In this document: positions 45,011 through 53,105 of the stretch, in pieces
Layout: each line of letters opens with the position of its first letter
Numbering within the stretch: position 1 is the first letter of the stretch
From: an uncultured Duncaniella sp.
Lineage (GTDB): Bacteria > Bacteroidota > Bacteroidia > Bacteroidales > Muribaculaceae
NCBI GenBank assembly: GCA_910576785.1
Contig: CAJTJG010000009.1
Span: 57,837 to 121,836, forward strand
DNA: 64,000 nucleotides
Direction: 5' to 3'
Notes under the pieces: model-generated
Database searches by the model: none
The model's input: the letters and a program-made list of their open reading frames with translations, nothing else
What the model was told of the DNA's origin: nothing
Position numbers and translations under genes: made by a program

Positions 45011-45843
45011 AGGAAATACTTGCATTACTCACGGCATTGCTCCTCATAGGCTCATTCATCTCAGCCAAGGCTCCCGTGGCTAAAAAAGGGGTTGTGAAAG
45101 GGAGCTACAACTTCTGGTTTCACGAGCCAGACTCAACCGCACAGGACGATGGGGGCAAACCCATGGTAGTGTTTCTGCATGGAGCAAGTCTTTGCGGCAC
45201 CAACATGGACAAGGTGAGACGCTACGGCACCATCGACGCCATAGAGCGCGGACTGAAGATAGACGCCTATGTGGTGGCTCCACAGAATCCAGGAGGAGCA
45301 TGGAACCCACAGAAAATAATGAAGATAATCGACTGGGCATCGGAGAACTACGATGTGGACTCCACTCGCATATACGTCATAGGGATGAGCCTCGGCGGCT
45401 ATGGCACACTCGACATGTCGGCCACCTATCCCGACCGCATCGCCGCCGCCGTGGCACTATGTGGCGGTGCATCCGTGAAAGATCTGTCCGGCCTGAACGA
45501 CCTACCGCTATGGATAGTCCATGGCACGGCCGACAGAGCTGTACCCGTGAAACAGAGCGACCGCGTTGTATCAGCCATCCGCGAGATTGACAGCGTGGCC
45601 CCACGTCTGATCTACGACCGGGTGGCGGGCATGAACCACGGAAGGCCGGCCAGATTTTTCTATCTTCCGGACCTTTACGACTGGTTATTCATGCACTCAC
45701 TCGATGATCAGGATCGTCGCATCGCTCCGGGATTTGACATAGTGGATAAATCGAAAGAGGCCTACAAGGGGCTGGTACATAAGAAAAAAAGCTACAAGTC
45801 GCGTAAAGCCTACCGCAAAAAGCGCAAATCGAGGAGAAGATAA
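45007..45843 (+). CDS. Secreted alpha/beta hydrolase (esterase) with a strongly basic tail
   Basis: 278 residues. Signal peptide about 1-20. Oxyanion segment MVVFLHGASLCGTN, nucleophile elbow VIGMSLGGYGTLD with Ser128, Asp in IVHGTADRAVPV and His in RVAGMNHGRPARF form a complete triad, as in PHB-depolymerase-like and prolyl-oligopeptidase-like esterases. The last 25 or so residues are mostly Lys and Arg (HKKKSYKSRKAYRKKRKSRR), which is unusual for such enzymes. Overlaps the propeller gene by ATGA. Confidence 0.85.
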   Translation: MKEILALLTALLLIGSFISAKAPVAKKGVVKGSYNFWFHEPDSTAQDDGGKPMVVFLHGASLCGTNMDKVRRYGTIDAIERGLKIDAYVVAPQNPGGAWNPQKIMKIIDWASENYDVDSTRIYVIGMSLGGYGTLDMSATYPDRIAAAVALCGGASVKDLSGLNDLPLWIVHGTADRAVPVKQSDRVVSAIREIDSVAPRLIYDRVAGMNHGRPARFFYLPDLYDWLFMHSLDDQDRRIAPGFDIVDKSKEAYKGLVHKKKSYKSRKAYRKKRKSRRR

Positions 45844-45887
45844 GAATAATTTAAAGAAATTTTTCCTTAATTTCAACTGAAAAATCT

Positions 45888-45895
45888 TATCTTTG
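45888..45895 (+). promoter_or_regulatory. -7 promoter box of the mutAB operon
   Basis: TATCTTTG, 63 bases before the mutA ATG. The leader is too short for a cobalamin riboswitch. Confidence 0.45.
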
Positions 45896-45957
45896 CATCG
45901 CAATACACTCTCCTCACTACTTACCTCGACTAAACATAGTGATTTAATACCATAATC

Positions 45958-47826
45958 ATGGCAGAAAAAAGAGAAAAATTATTTGACCAGTTCCCCCCGG
46001 TTTCCACAGCAGAGTGGAAAGCCAAAGTGGAAGCTGACCTGAAAGGCGCGCCATTTGACAAGAAACTTGTATGGCGCACCAATGAGGGCTTCAATGTTCA
46101 GCCCATGTACAGGCTTGAGGACATCGAATCCCTCCCCACCACCAACTCATTACCGGGCGAGTTCCCTTATCTGCGCGGCACACGCACAGACAACGACTGG
46201 CTCGTAAGACAGGAGATCATCGCCGACACTCCCGAGGAGGCCAACCGCATCGCTCTCGATGTACTCACCAAAGGAGTCAACTCCCTTGGCTTCCACGTGT
46301 CCGACCCCTCGCCTGCAGCGCTGTCAGTGCTTCTCAAAGACATAGATCTCTCCAAGGTGGAGATCAATCTCAGCTGCTGTCTCAAAAAAGTGCTTCCTCT
46401 GGCCGAGTCACTCGTAGCTTATGTACAGGAAAAGGGCTGTGCCGAGACATTCCGTGGATCCATCGACTACAATCCCCTTAAAAAGCCCCTGCGCAAGGGT
46501 GTGAATATCGACACTGCCGCCGTGGCAGAGACCGCATGCAAGCTCCTCGACACTGTCAAGCCTGTCAACGGCCTGAGAGTACTCTCAGTGGACAGCGATA
46601 TGCTCTGCAATGCCGGCGCATATATCTATCAGGAGCTCGGCTACGCACTTGCCTGGGGTGCCTCATGGCTCACAATGCTCACCGAGGCCGGACGCTGCGC
46701 CTGCGAGGTAGCATCCAGAATCAAGTTCAACATGGGTGTGTCCAGCAACTTCTTCATGGAGCTCGCCAAGTTCCGTGCCGCACGCATGATGTGGGCACAG
46801 ATCGTGAAGCAGTACACCCCCGACTGCGAGGATGCGTGCAAGATGGTGGCACATGCCACTACCTCAAGGTTCAACCAGACCATCTATGATGCACACGTGA
46901 ACCTTCTCCGCAGCCAGACCGAATCGATGTCCGCAGCTCTCGCCGGTGTCGACTCCATCACAGTCACCCCCTTTGACGTCCCCTACAAGACTCCCGACGA
47001 ATTCTCCGAGCGCATAGCCCGCAACCAGCAGCACCTCCTCAAGGAGGAGAGCCATCTGGACAAAGTGATCGATCCCGCCGGCGGCAGCTACTATGTGGAG
47101 ACCCTCACCGTAGCCATAGCCAAGGAGGCTTGGAAACTGTTCCTCGATGTGGAGGAGAAGGGTGGATTCATCAAATGTGCCAACGACGGCGATGTACAGA
47201 AAGCTGTCACCGAAAGCTCCGAGAAGCGTCACACCGATGTGGCACGCCGCAAGGAGATTCTCCTCGGCACCAACCAGTATCCCAACATCAACGAGATGGC
47301 CGCCGAGAAGATCGAAACTCTCAACGGCGCTCTGGCTTGCGGATGCGGACACGCATCGCAGGAAGGCTGCGAAGGCCCCGGCTCACTGCCAACAACCCGT
47401 GCGGCCAGCGACTTCGAGCAGCTCCGTCTCGACACCGAGGCAGCAACCAACCGCCCGAAGGTATTCATGCTCACCATAGGAAATCTCGCCATGCGTCTCG
47501 CTCGTGCGCAGTTCTCCACCAACTTCTTCGGATGTGCAGGTTACGAGATCATCGACAATCTCGGATTCGACACCGTGGAGCAAGGCGTTGACGCCGCTCT
47601 CGAAAAGGGCGCCGACATCGTGGTGCTCTGCTCAAGCGATGACGAGTATGCCGAATTCGCACCGGCAGCCTTCAAATATCTCGACGGCCGCGCTCAGTTT
47701 GTAGTAGCCGGAGCTCCCGCATGCATGGATGACCTCAAGGCCGCAGGCATCAATGATTACATCCACGTGCGTGTCAATGTGCTCGACACTCTCCGCGACT
47801 TCAACAACCGTCTGCTCAAAAAGTAA
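45958..47826 (+). CDS. mutA: Methylmalonyl-CoA mutase small subunit
   Basis: 622 residues. The barrel domain (about 30-440) includes VQPMYRLEDIESLPTTNSLP and IDPAGGSYYVETLTVAIAK-type sequence near 375. The C-terminal flavodoxin-like domain (about 495-620) lacks the DxHxxG cobalamin ligand (it reads GNLAMRLARAQF), as expected of the non-catalytic partner. Between the two, at about 461-471, lies a C-x-C-x-H-x5-C cluster that could bind metal. With MutB it forms the heterodimer that interconverts succinyl-CoA and methylmalonyl-CoA. Confidence 0.95.
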   Translation: MAEKREKLFDQFPPVSTAEWKAKVEADLKGAPFDKKLVWRTNEGFNVQPMYRLEDIESLPTTNSLPGEFPYLRGTRTDNDWLVRQEIIADTPEEANRIALDVLTKGVNSLGFHVSDPSPAALSVLLKDIDLSKVEINLSCCLKKVLPLAESLVAYVQEKGCAETFRGSIDYNPLKKPLRKGVNIDTAAVAETACKLLDTVKPVNGLRVLSVDSDMLCNAGAYIYQELGYALAWGASWLTMLTEAGRCACEVASRIKFNMGVSSNFFMELAKFRAARMMWAQIVKQYTPDCEDACKMVAHATTSRFNQTIYDAHVNLLRSQTESMSAALAGVDSITVTPFDVPYKTPDEFSERIARNQQHLLKEESHLDKVIDPAGGSYYVETLTVAIAKEAWKLFLDVEEKGGFIKCANDGDVQKAVTESSEKRHTDVARRKEILLGTNQYPNINEMAAEKIETLNGALACGCGHASQEGCEGPGSLPTTRAASDFEQLRLDTEAATNRPKVFMLTIGNLAMRLARAQFSTNFFGCAGYEIIDNLGFDTVEQGVDAALEKGADIVVLCSSDDEYAEFAPAAFKYLDGRAQFVVAGAPACMDDLKAAGINDYIHVRVNVLDTLRDFNNRLLKK

Positions 47827-47850
47827 AACCATTCACTCCCACATCACGAT

Positions 47851-49986
47851 ATGAAACCCAATTTCAAAGACATTGATATTGTAAAAGACGCTTTCGGTGA
47901 CTTCCACGCTCCCGAGGCCAAGGGGGAGGAATGGATCACCCCCGAACTCATACCCGTAAAACCGATCTACACCAAGGCTGATCTTGAAGGGCTTGAGCAT
48001 CTCAACTACGTGTCCGGCATACCACCGTTCCTGCGTGGCCCGTACAGCGCCATGTATCCTCTCCGTCCCTGGACCATCCGCCAGTATGCCGGATTCTCCA
48101 CCGCCGCAGAGTCGAACGCGTTCTACCGCCGCAACCTCGCCTCCGGACAGAAGGGTCTTTCGGTGGCGTTCGACCTCGCCACACACCGCGGATATGACGC
48201 CGACCACGAGCGCGTGGTAGGCGACGTCGGCAAAGCCGGTGTATCCATCTGCTCGCTCGAGGACATGAAGGTGCTCTTCGAGGGTATACCCTTGAACAAG
48301 ATGTCCGTCTCCATGACCATGAACGGCGCCGTTCTACCCGTACTGGCATTCTACATCAATGCCGGTCTCGAACAGGGAGCCAAACTGGAGGAGATGGCCG
48401 GTACGATCCAGAACGATATCCTCAAGGAGTTCATGGTGCGCAACACCTATATATATCCGCCGGAATTCTCCATGCGCATCATCGCCGACATCTTCGAGTA
48501 CACCTCGCAGTTCATGCCCAAGTTCAACTCCATCTCGATCTCAGGCTATCACATGCAGGAGGCCGGTGCCACCTGCGACATCGAGCTCGCCTACACCCTC
48601 TGCGACGGTCTTGAATACCTCCGCGCAGGTGTAAACGCCGGCATCGACATCGATGCTTTCGCACCCCGCCTGTCATTCTTCTGGGCCATAGGCATGAACT
48701 ACTTCATGGAGGTAGCCAAGATGCGTGCAGCCCGTCTGCTCTGGGCCAAGATCGTCAAGCAGTTCAATCCCAAGAACCCCAAATCGCTTGCACTTCGCAC
48801 CCACTCGCAGACCTCCGGTTGGTCACTCACCGAGCAGGATCCCTTCAACAACGTAGGCCGCACATGTATCGAGGCCATGGGCGCCGCCCTGGGCCACACA
48901 CAGTCGCTCCACACCAACGCTCTTGACGAGGCTATCGCCCTCCCCACCGACTTCTCCGCCCGTATAGCCCGTAACACTCAGATCTATATCCAGGAGGAGA
49001 CGATGGTCACCAAGCAGGTTGACCCCTGGGGTGGCAGCTACTACGTGGAGGCTCTCACAAACGAGATAGCCCACCGCGCATGGGAGCACATCCAGGAGAT
49101 AGAGAAGCTCGGCGGCATGGCCAAGGCCATCGAAAGCGGTCTGCCCAAAATGCGTATCGAGGAAGCCTCCGCACGCACCCAGGCCCGCATCGACTCCGGA
49201 CGCCAGACCATCGTCGGCATCAACAAATATCGTCTTGACCACGAGGATCCCATCGATATCCTCGAGATCGACAACACCGAGGTGCGCCGCGACCAGGTGG
49301 CACGTCTCGTCGATCTCAAGGAGCACCGCGATGAGAAGGCAGTCAAAGAAGCCCTTGAGGCCATCACCGAGTGCGTGCGCACCAAAGAGGGCAACCTCCT
49401 TGATCTCGCAGTGAAGGCCGCCGGTCTCCGTGCGACCCTCGGAGAGATCTCCGATGCCTGCGAAGATGTAGTAGGCCGTTATAAAGCTGTAATCAGAACC
49501 ATTTCAGGCGTGTATTCATCAGAGACAAAACAAGATCCTGACTTCCTCAAAGCACAGCAGATGTGCGAGGAATTCGCCAAGCGCGAAGGCCGTCAGCCCC
49601 GTATCATGATCGCAAAGATGGGTCAGGACGGACATGACCGCGGCGCCAAGGTAGTGGCCACCGGCTATGCCGACTGTGGCTTCGACGTAGACATGGGTCC
49701 GCTCTTCCAGACCCCTGCCGAAGCAGCCCGCATGGCTGTGGAAAACGATGTGCACATACTCGGTGTGTCATCGCTGGCAGCCGGCCACAAGACCCTCATA
49801 CCCCAGGTGATCGAGGAGCTGAAGAAGCTCGGACGCGAGGACATTCTCGTGACAGCCGGCGGTGTCATTCCCGCGCAGGACTATGACTTCCTCTACAAAG
49901 CCGGCGTGGCCGCGATCTTCGGCCCCGGCACAAGAATCCCCCTCTCGGCCATCAAGATGCTCGAGATACTTCAGGATGAGGAATAA
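47851..49986 (+). CDS. mutB: Methylmalonyl-CoA mutase large (catalytic) subunit
   Basis: 711 residues. Substrate barrel motifs QYAGFSTAAESNAFYRRNL, FDLATHRGYDADHERVVGDV and RTHSQTSGWSLTEQDPFNNV, then the B12 domain with KMGQDGHDRGAKVVATGYAD, whose His near residue 594 replaces the lower cobalt ligand, and GVSSLAAGHKTLIPQVIEEL. Complete. It carries out the B12-dependent carbon-skeleton rearrangement in succinate-propionate metabolism. It starts 24 bases after mutA; a terminator follows at 50024. Confidence 0.97.
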   Translation: MKPNFKDIDIVKDAFGDFHAPEAKGEEWITPELIPVKPIYTKADLEGLEHLNYVSGIPPFLRGPYSAMYPLRPWTIRQYAGFSTAAESNAFYRRNLASGQKGLSVAFDLATHRGYDADHERVVGDVGKAGVSICSLEDMKVLFEGIPLNKMSVSMTMNGAVLPVLAFYINAGLEQGAKLEEMAGTIQNDILKEFMVRNTYIYPPEFSMRIIADIFEYTSQFMPKFNSISISGYHMQEAGATCDIELAYTLCDGLEYLRAGVNAGIDIDAFAPRLSFFWAIGMNYFMEVAKMRAARLLWAKIVKQFNPKNPKSLALRTHSQTSGWSLTEQDPFNNVGRTCIEAMGAALGHTQSLHTNALDEAIALPTDFSARIARNTQIYIQEETMVTKQVDPWGGSYYVEALTNEIAHRAWEHIQEIEKLGGMAKAIESGLPKMRIEEASARTQARIDSGRQTIVGINKYRLDHEDPIDILEIDNTEVRRDQVARLVDLKEHRDEKAVKEALEAITECVRTKEGNLLDLAVKAAGLRATLGEISDACEDVVGRYKAVIRTISGVYSSETKQDPDFLKAQQMCEEFAKREGRQPRIMIAKMGQDGHDRGAKVVATGYADCGFDVDMGPLFQTPAEAARMAVENDVHILGVSSLAAGHKTLIPQVIEELKKLGREDILVTAGGVIPAQDYDFLYKAGVAAIFGPGTRIPLSAIKMLEILQDEE

Positions 49987-50023
49987 AGAGATCTTCAGTA
50001 TTCACATCTGAACAAATCAATCG

Positions 50024-50060
50024 GTGAAGGCACCCTGATTGCGGGTGTCTTCACTTTTTT
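50024..50060 (+). terminator. Terminator of mutAB
   Basis: GTGAAGGCACCC (50024-50035) pairs with GGGTGTCTTCAC (50043-50054), then TTTTTT. Confidence 0.85.
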
Positions 50061-50069
50061 GATGCGTTT

Positions 50070-50102
50070 TTTGCATCGGCAAGTATTTTTTAACTAACTT
50101 TG
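50070..50102 (+). promoter_or_regulatory. Promoter of the outer-membrane barrel gene
   Basis: TTTG (50070-50073), 21-base spacer, TAACTTTG (50095-50102), 36 bases before the ATG at 50138. Confidence 0.65.
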
Positions 50103-50137
50103 TGACGGAAATAACCAATAAAAAAACAATTACTCTT

Positions 50138-50752
50138 ATGAAAGCAATCAAACTTCTGCTCATAGCCATCGTGGCTCTTGCGGCCGGAACGCTGAACGCC
50201 AATGCCGGCGGCCCCATCAAATTCGGCCCCAAGGTAGGTATCACGGTCAATGATCTTCACTTCAACAACGACCTGTTCGAAAGCAACAACCGTACCGGCT
50301 GGACCGCAGGTCTCATGCTCGAGGGCACAGTGCCCGTCATCGGCATCGGAGCGGATCTCTCGCTCATGTACGTGCGCCGCAACTCGGAGTTCATGCTTCA
50401 GAACAATATCAGCACGGACAACCGCGACTATATCGAGATCCCCCTCAATATCAAGTACAAATTCTCGCTCCCCGCAGTGAACCGCATACTCGTCCCCTAC
50501 CTTGCCGTAGGCCCGAGCGTATCATTCCTCACAAGCAAGAAAAATATCGAGAACGCCTACCGCAACAAGTCGGTTGATTGGGCCATCAACTTCGGCCTCG
50601 GCGTGCAGCTCTTCAGCCATCTCGACATCAACGCCCGCTACGGACTCGGCCTCACCAAGGCCATCAACGCCCTGCCCGGCGACCAGGGCGGCCCCGCAGG
50701 CATCGAGGGTAAGAACCGCTACTGGACTATCACACTCGGCTATCTGTTCTGA
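50138..50752 (+). CDS. Outer-membrane beta-barrel protein (porin-like family)
   Basis: 204 residues from ATG 50138; the earlier GTG at 50102 lies in the promoter. Signal peptide about 1-23 (LLLIAIVALAAGTLNANA). Strands such as FGPKVGITVNDLHFNNDLFE, ADLSLMYVRRNSEF and NARYGLGLTKAINALPG and the terminal WTITLGYLF with C-terminal Phe fit an 8-10-stranded barrel of the OMP_b-brl_2 type. Function unknown. Single gene with promoter and terminator. Confidence 0.85.
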   Translation: MKAIKLLLIAIVALAAGTLNANAGGPIKFGPKVGITVNDLHFNNDLFESNNRTGWTAGLMLEGTVPVIGIGADLSLMYVRRNSEFMLQNNISTDNRDYIEIPLNIKYKFSLPAVNRILVPYLAVGPSVSFLTSKKNIENAYRNKSVDWAINFGLGVQLFSHLDINARYGLGLTKAINALPGDQGGPAGIEGKNRYWTITLGYLF

Positions 50753-50788
50753 CCAGAAAACCTATAGATATATTCATTAGATATATTC

Positions 50789-50839
50789 ATGAAGTCCCCG
50801 CCGCATATGTCCACATAGGCCCGGGGACTTCATGTTTTT
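50789..50839 (+). terminator. Terminator of the barrel gene
   Basis: ATGAAGTCCCCG (50789-50800) pairs exactly with CGGGGACTTCAT (50822-50833), then GTTTTTA. Confidence 0.8.
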
Positions 50840-50892
50840 AACACCCTGCTATTTTTTCTGTGAAAAATTGCATGTAAATGTGACAAAATGCC

Positions 50893-50900
50893 TAACTTTG
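50893..50900 (+). promoter_or_regulatory. -7 promoter box of the dapF-dapL-glnN group
   Basis: TAACTTTG, 44 bases before the dapF ATG; an ATTG 22 bases upstream is a partial -33 match. Confidence 0.45.
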
Positions 50901-50943
50901 CAACGTTTTTCAGAAACTAACTGAAAACAGCCATAACACAAGC

Positions 50944-51822
50944 ATGAGATTACCTGTTAATCCCCAAGAAGCACCCCGGGTGATACCATTCACCAAGATG
51001 CATGGTTTAGGCAACGATTACATCTACATAGACTGTAGGGAATGGTTGCCTGACAGATTAGCCGACCTGGCGAGGGAGATGAGTGACAGACACACAGGCG
51101 TCGGTGGAGATGGAATAGTACTTATAACCCCCTCATCAGAGGCTCACTTCCGCATGAGAATGTTCAATGCCGATGGTTCGGAAGCCCGCATGTGCGGAAA
51201 TGCCTCCCGCTGTATAGCCCGCTATGTCCACGATCATATCGATCGCCACATCAACCCAATATACCTTGAAACCCTGTCGGGAATCAAGGTATTGTCGCTT
51301 AATATGGCCGACGGGGTGGTTGACTCCGTGACCGTTGATATGGGCGAACCGGAACTCTCATGCCAGAATATTCCGGTGACACATCGTGAGGACCGACTTA
51401 TCGACGAAACCGTATCCACTCCACGCGGAGATCTGCGGGTGACGGCCATATCCATGGGCAATCCCCATGGCGTGATATTCACAGATGATCTCCAGACCAT
51501 CGACTTCGACTTCCTCGGGCCGCATATGGAGAGTCATCCTATGTGGCCGGACCGTGCCAACATCGAATTCGCACAGGTAATTTCACCTACAGAAATACTG
51601 ATGAGAGTATGGGAACGAGGCACCGGCGAAACCATGGCATGCGGCACAGGCGCATGTGCTACCGCAGTGGCCGCGGCACTCACAGGCCGATGCAGCCGGA
51701 AAACAACGCTCAAGTTGCGTGGGGGCGACCTTGAGATTGAATGGAGAGAAAGTGACAACCATGTATATATGACCGGACCGGCCACCGAAGTGTTCACCGG
51801 CACATATTTCAGGCAGAACTAA
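50944..51822 (+). CDS. dapF: Diaminopimelate epimerase
   Basis: 292 residues. Substrate motif FTKMHGLGNDYIYIDC, first catalytic cysteine Cys84 in ARMCGNASRCIARYV, second Cys233 in GETMACGTGACATAVAAAL. It interconverts LL- and meso-diaminopimelate without a cofactor. Slightly longer than usual at the N-terminus, where the first 12 residues are unconserved, so the true start could be a little downstream. It is followed 25 bases later by dapL, its functional partner. Confidence 0.96.
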   Translation: MRLPVNPQEAPRVIPFTKMHGLGNDYIYIDCREWLPDRLADLAREMSDRHTGVGGDGIVLITPSSEAHFRMRMFNADGSEARMCGNASRCIARYVHDHIDRHINPIYLETLSGIKVLSLNMADGVVDSVTVDMGEPELSCQNIPVTHREDRLIDETVSTPRGDLRVTAISMGNPHGVIFTDDLQTIDFDFLGPHMESHPMWPDRANIEFAQVISPTEILMRVWERGTGETMACGTGACATAVAAALTGRCSRKTTLKLRGGDLEIEWRESDNHVYMTGPATEVFTGTYFRQN

Positions 51823-51847
51823 TATAACCAGAGAAAAGACCGGACTC

Positions 51848-53071
51848 ATGTTCACAATCAATGACAACTTCACACTCCTGCCCTCCTCCTACCTGTTCAG
51901 CGAGGTTGCGGCAAGGATAAAAGCATACTCGGAATCGCATCCCGATGCCGAAATCATACGCATGGGTATCGGCGACGTGACCCGGCCTCTCTGTCCAGCT
52001 GTGATCGATGCCCTGCACAAGGCCGTGGATGACGAAAGCGCGATGGATACATTCCATGGTTACGGCCCTGAGCAAGGATATGAATTTCTCGCTTCAAAAA
52101 TCGCCGCCCATGACTACCGCGACCGTGGCATAGACATCGGCGAGGATGAGATATTCATCAGCGATGGCGCCAAAAGCGACACCGGCAACATCGGCGACAT
52201 ACTGTCGACCGCCAACCGTATCGCCGTCACTGATCCTGTCTATCCTGTATATGTGGATACCAACGTAATGGCCGGACGCGGTGGCCATCTCCTCCCCGAC
52301 GGACACTGGAGCAAGATAGAATATCTGCCCTGCACGCAGGAGAACGGTTTTGTGCCCGACCTCCCGGCCACGGCCCCGGATATAATATATCTCTGTTACC
52401 CCAATAACCCCACGGGAACCGTACTTGACCGTGCGGCATTGACAATGTGGGTGGAATATTGCCGTAAAAACGGATGTCTGCTGCTGTTTGACGCAGCCTA
52501 CGAGGCATTTGTACGCACTCCCGGCATACCGCGCTCCATATATGAGATCGACGGGGCGCGCGAAGTGGCCATCGAATTCAGGAGTTTCTCCAAGACAGCG
52601 GGCTTCACCGGCATACGCCTCGGTTATACCGTTGTACCCAAGGAGCTGAAAGGGCTGGACAACAATGGAAACATGGTGAGACTCAACCCGCTGTGGCGCA
52701 GACGCCAGACAACAAAGTTCAACGGTGCGAGCTACATCACCCAGCGTGGCGCCGAGGCCCTGTACACCCCCGATGGACAATCACAGTCGAGAGAGACAGT
52801 CGATTATTATCTCGGCAATGCCGCCGTGATGCTCGACGGGCTCAGGCATGCCGGGTATTCATGCGTGGGTGGCACAGACTCGCCATATATCTGGCTAAAG
52901 GCTGCCGACGGTATGTCCTCATGGGAATTCTTCGATCATCTCCTTGACCGCTACCATATCGTAGGCACCCCCGGCAGCGGATTCGGCCCGGCGGGCGAAG
53001 GATATTTCCGTCTCACGGCATTCAACACCAGAGAGAATACGATAAAAGCCATCGAAAGGCTAAAATCATAA
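51848..53071 (+). CDS. dapL: LL-Diaminopimelate aminotransferase
   Basis: 407 residues of the class I/II PLP aminotransferase fold. Features are IRMGIGDVTRPLCPAVIDAL, the PNNPTGTVLDRAALTMWVEY segment, and the PLP-lysine region EFRSFSKTAGFTGIRLGYTV. It transaminates tetrahydrodipicolinate directly to LL-diaminopimelate with glutamate. Length and motifs separate it from general aspartate aminotransferases. Between dapF and glnN. Confidence 0.95.
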   Translation: MFTINDNFTLLPSSYLFSEVAARIKAYSESHPDAEIIRMGIGDVTRPLCPAVIDALHKAVDDESAMDTFHGYGPEQGYEFLASKIAAHDYRDRGIDIGEDEIFISDGAKSDTGNIGDILSTANRIAVTDPVYPVYVDTNVMAGRGGHLLPDGHWSKIEYLPCTQENGFVPDLPATAPDIIYLCYPNNPTGTVLDRAALTMWVEYCRKNGCLLLFDAAYEAFVRTPGIPRSIYEIDGAREVAIEFRSFSKTAGFTGIRLGYTVVPKELKGLDNNGNMVRLNPLWRRRQTTKFNGASYITQRGAEALYTPDGQSQSRETVDYYLGNAAVMLDGLRHAGYSCVGGTDSPYIWLKAADGMSSWEFFDHLLDRYHIVGTPGSGFGPAGEGYFRLTAFNTRENTIKAIERLKS

Positions 53072-53105
53072 TAAATCAAGCATTTCACAATCATATACAA
53101 TTTCT

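Noticed and set aside
45844..45957. Cobalamin riboswitch before mutAB
   Set aside because: Only 114 bases separate the genes, with a promoter box in the middle; no B12-box or pairing elements seen.
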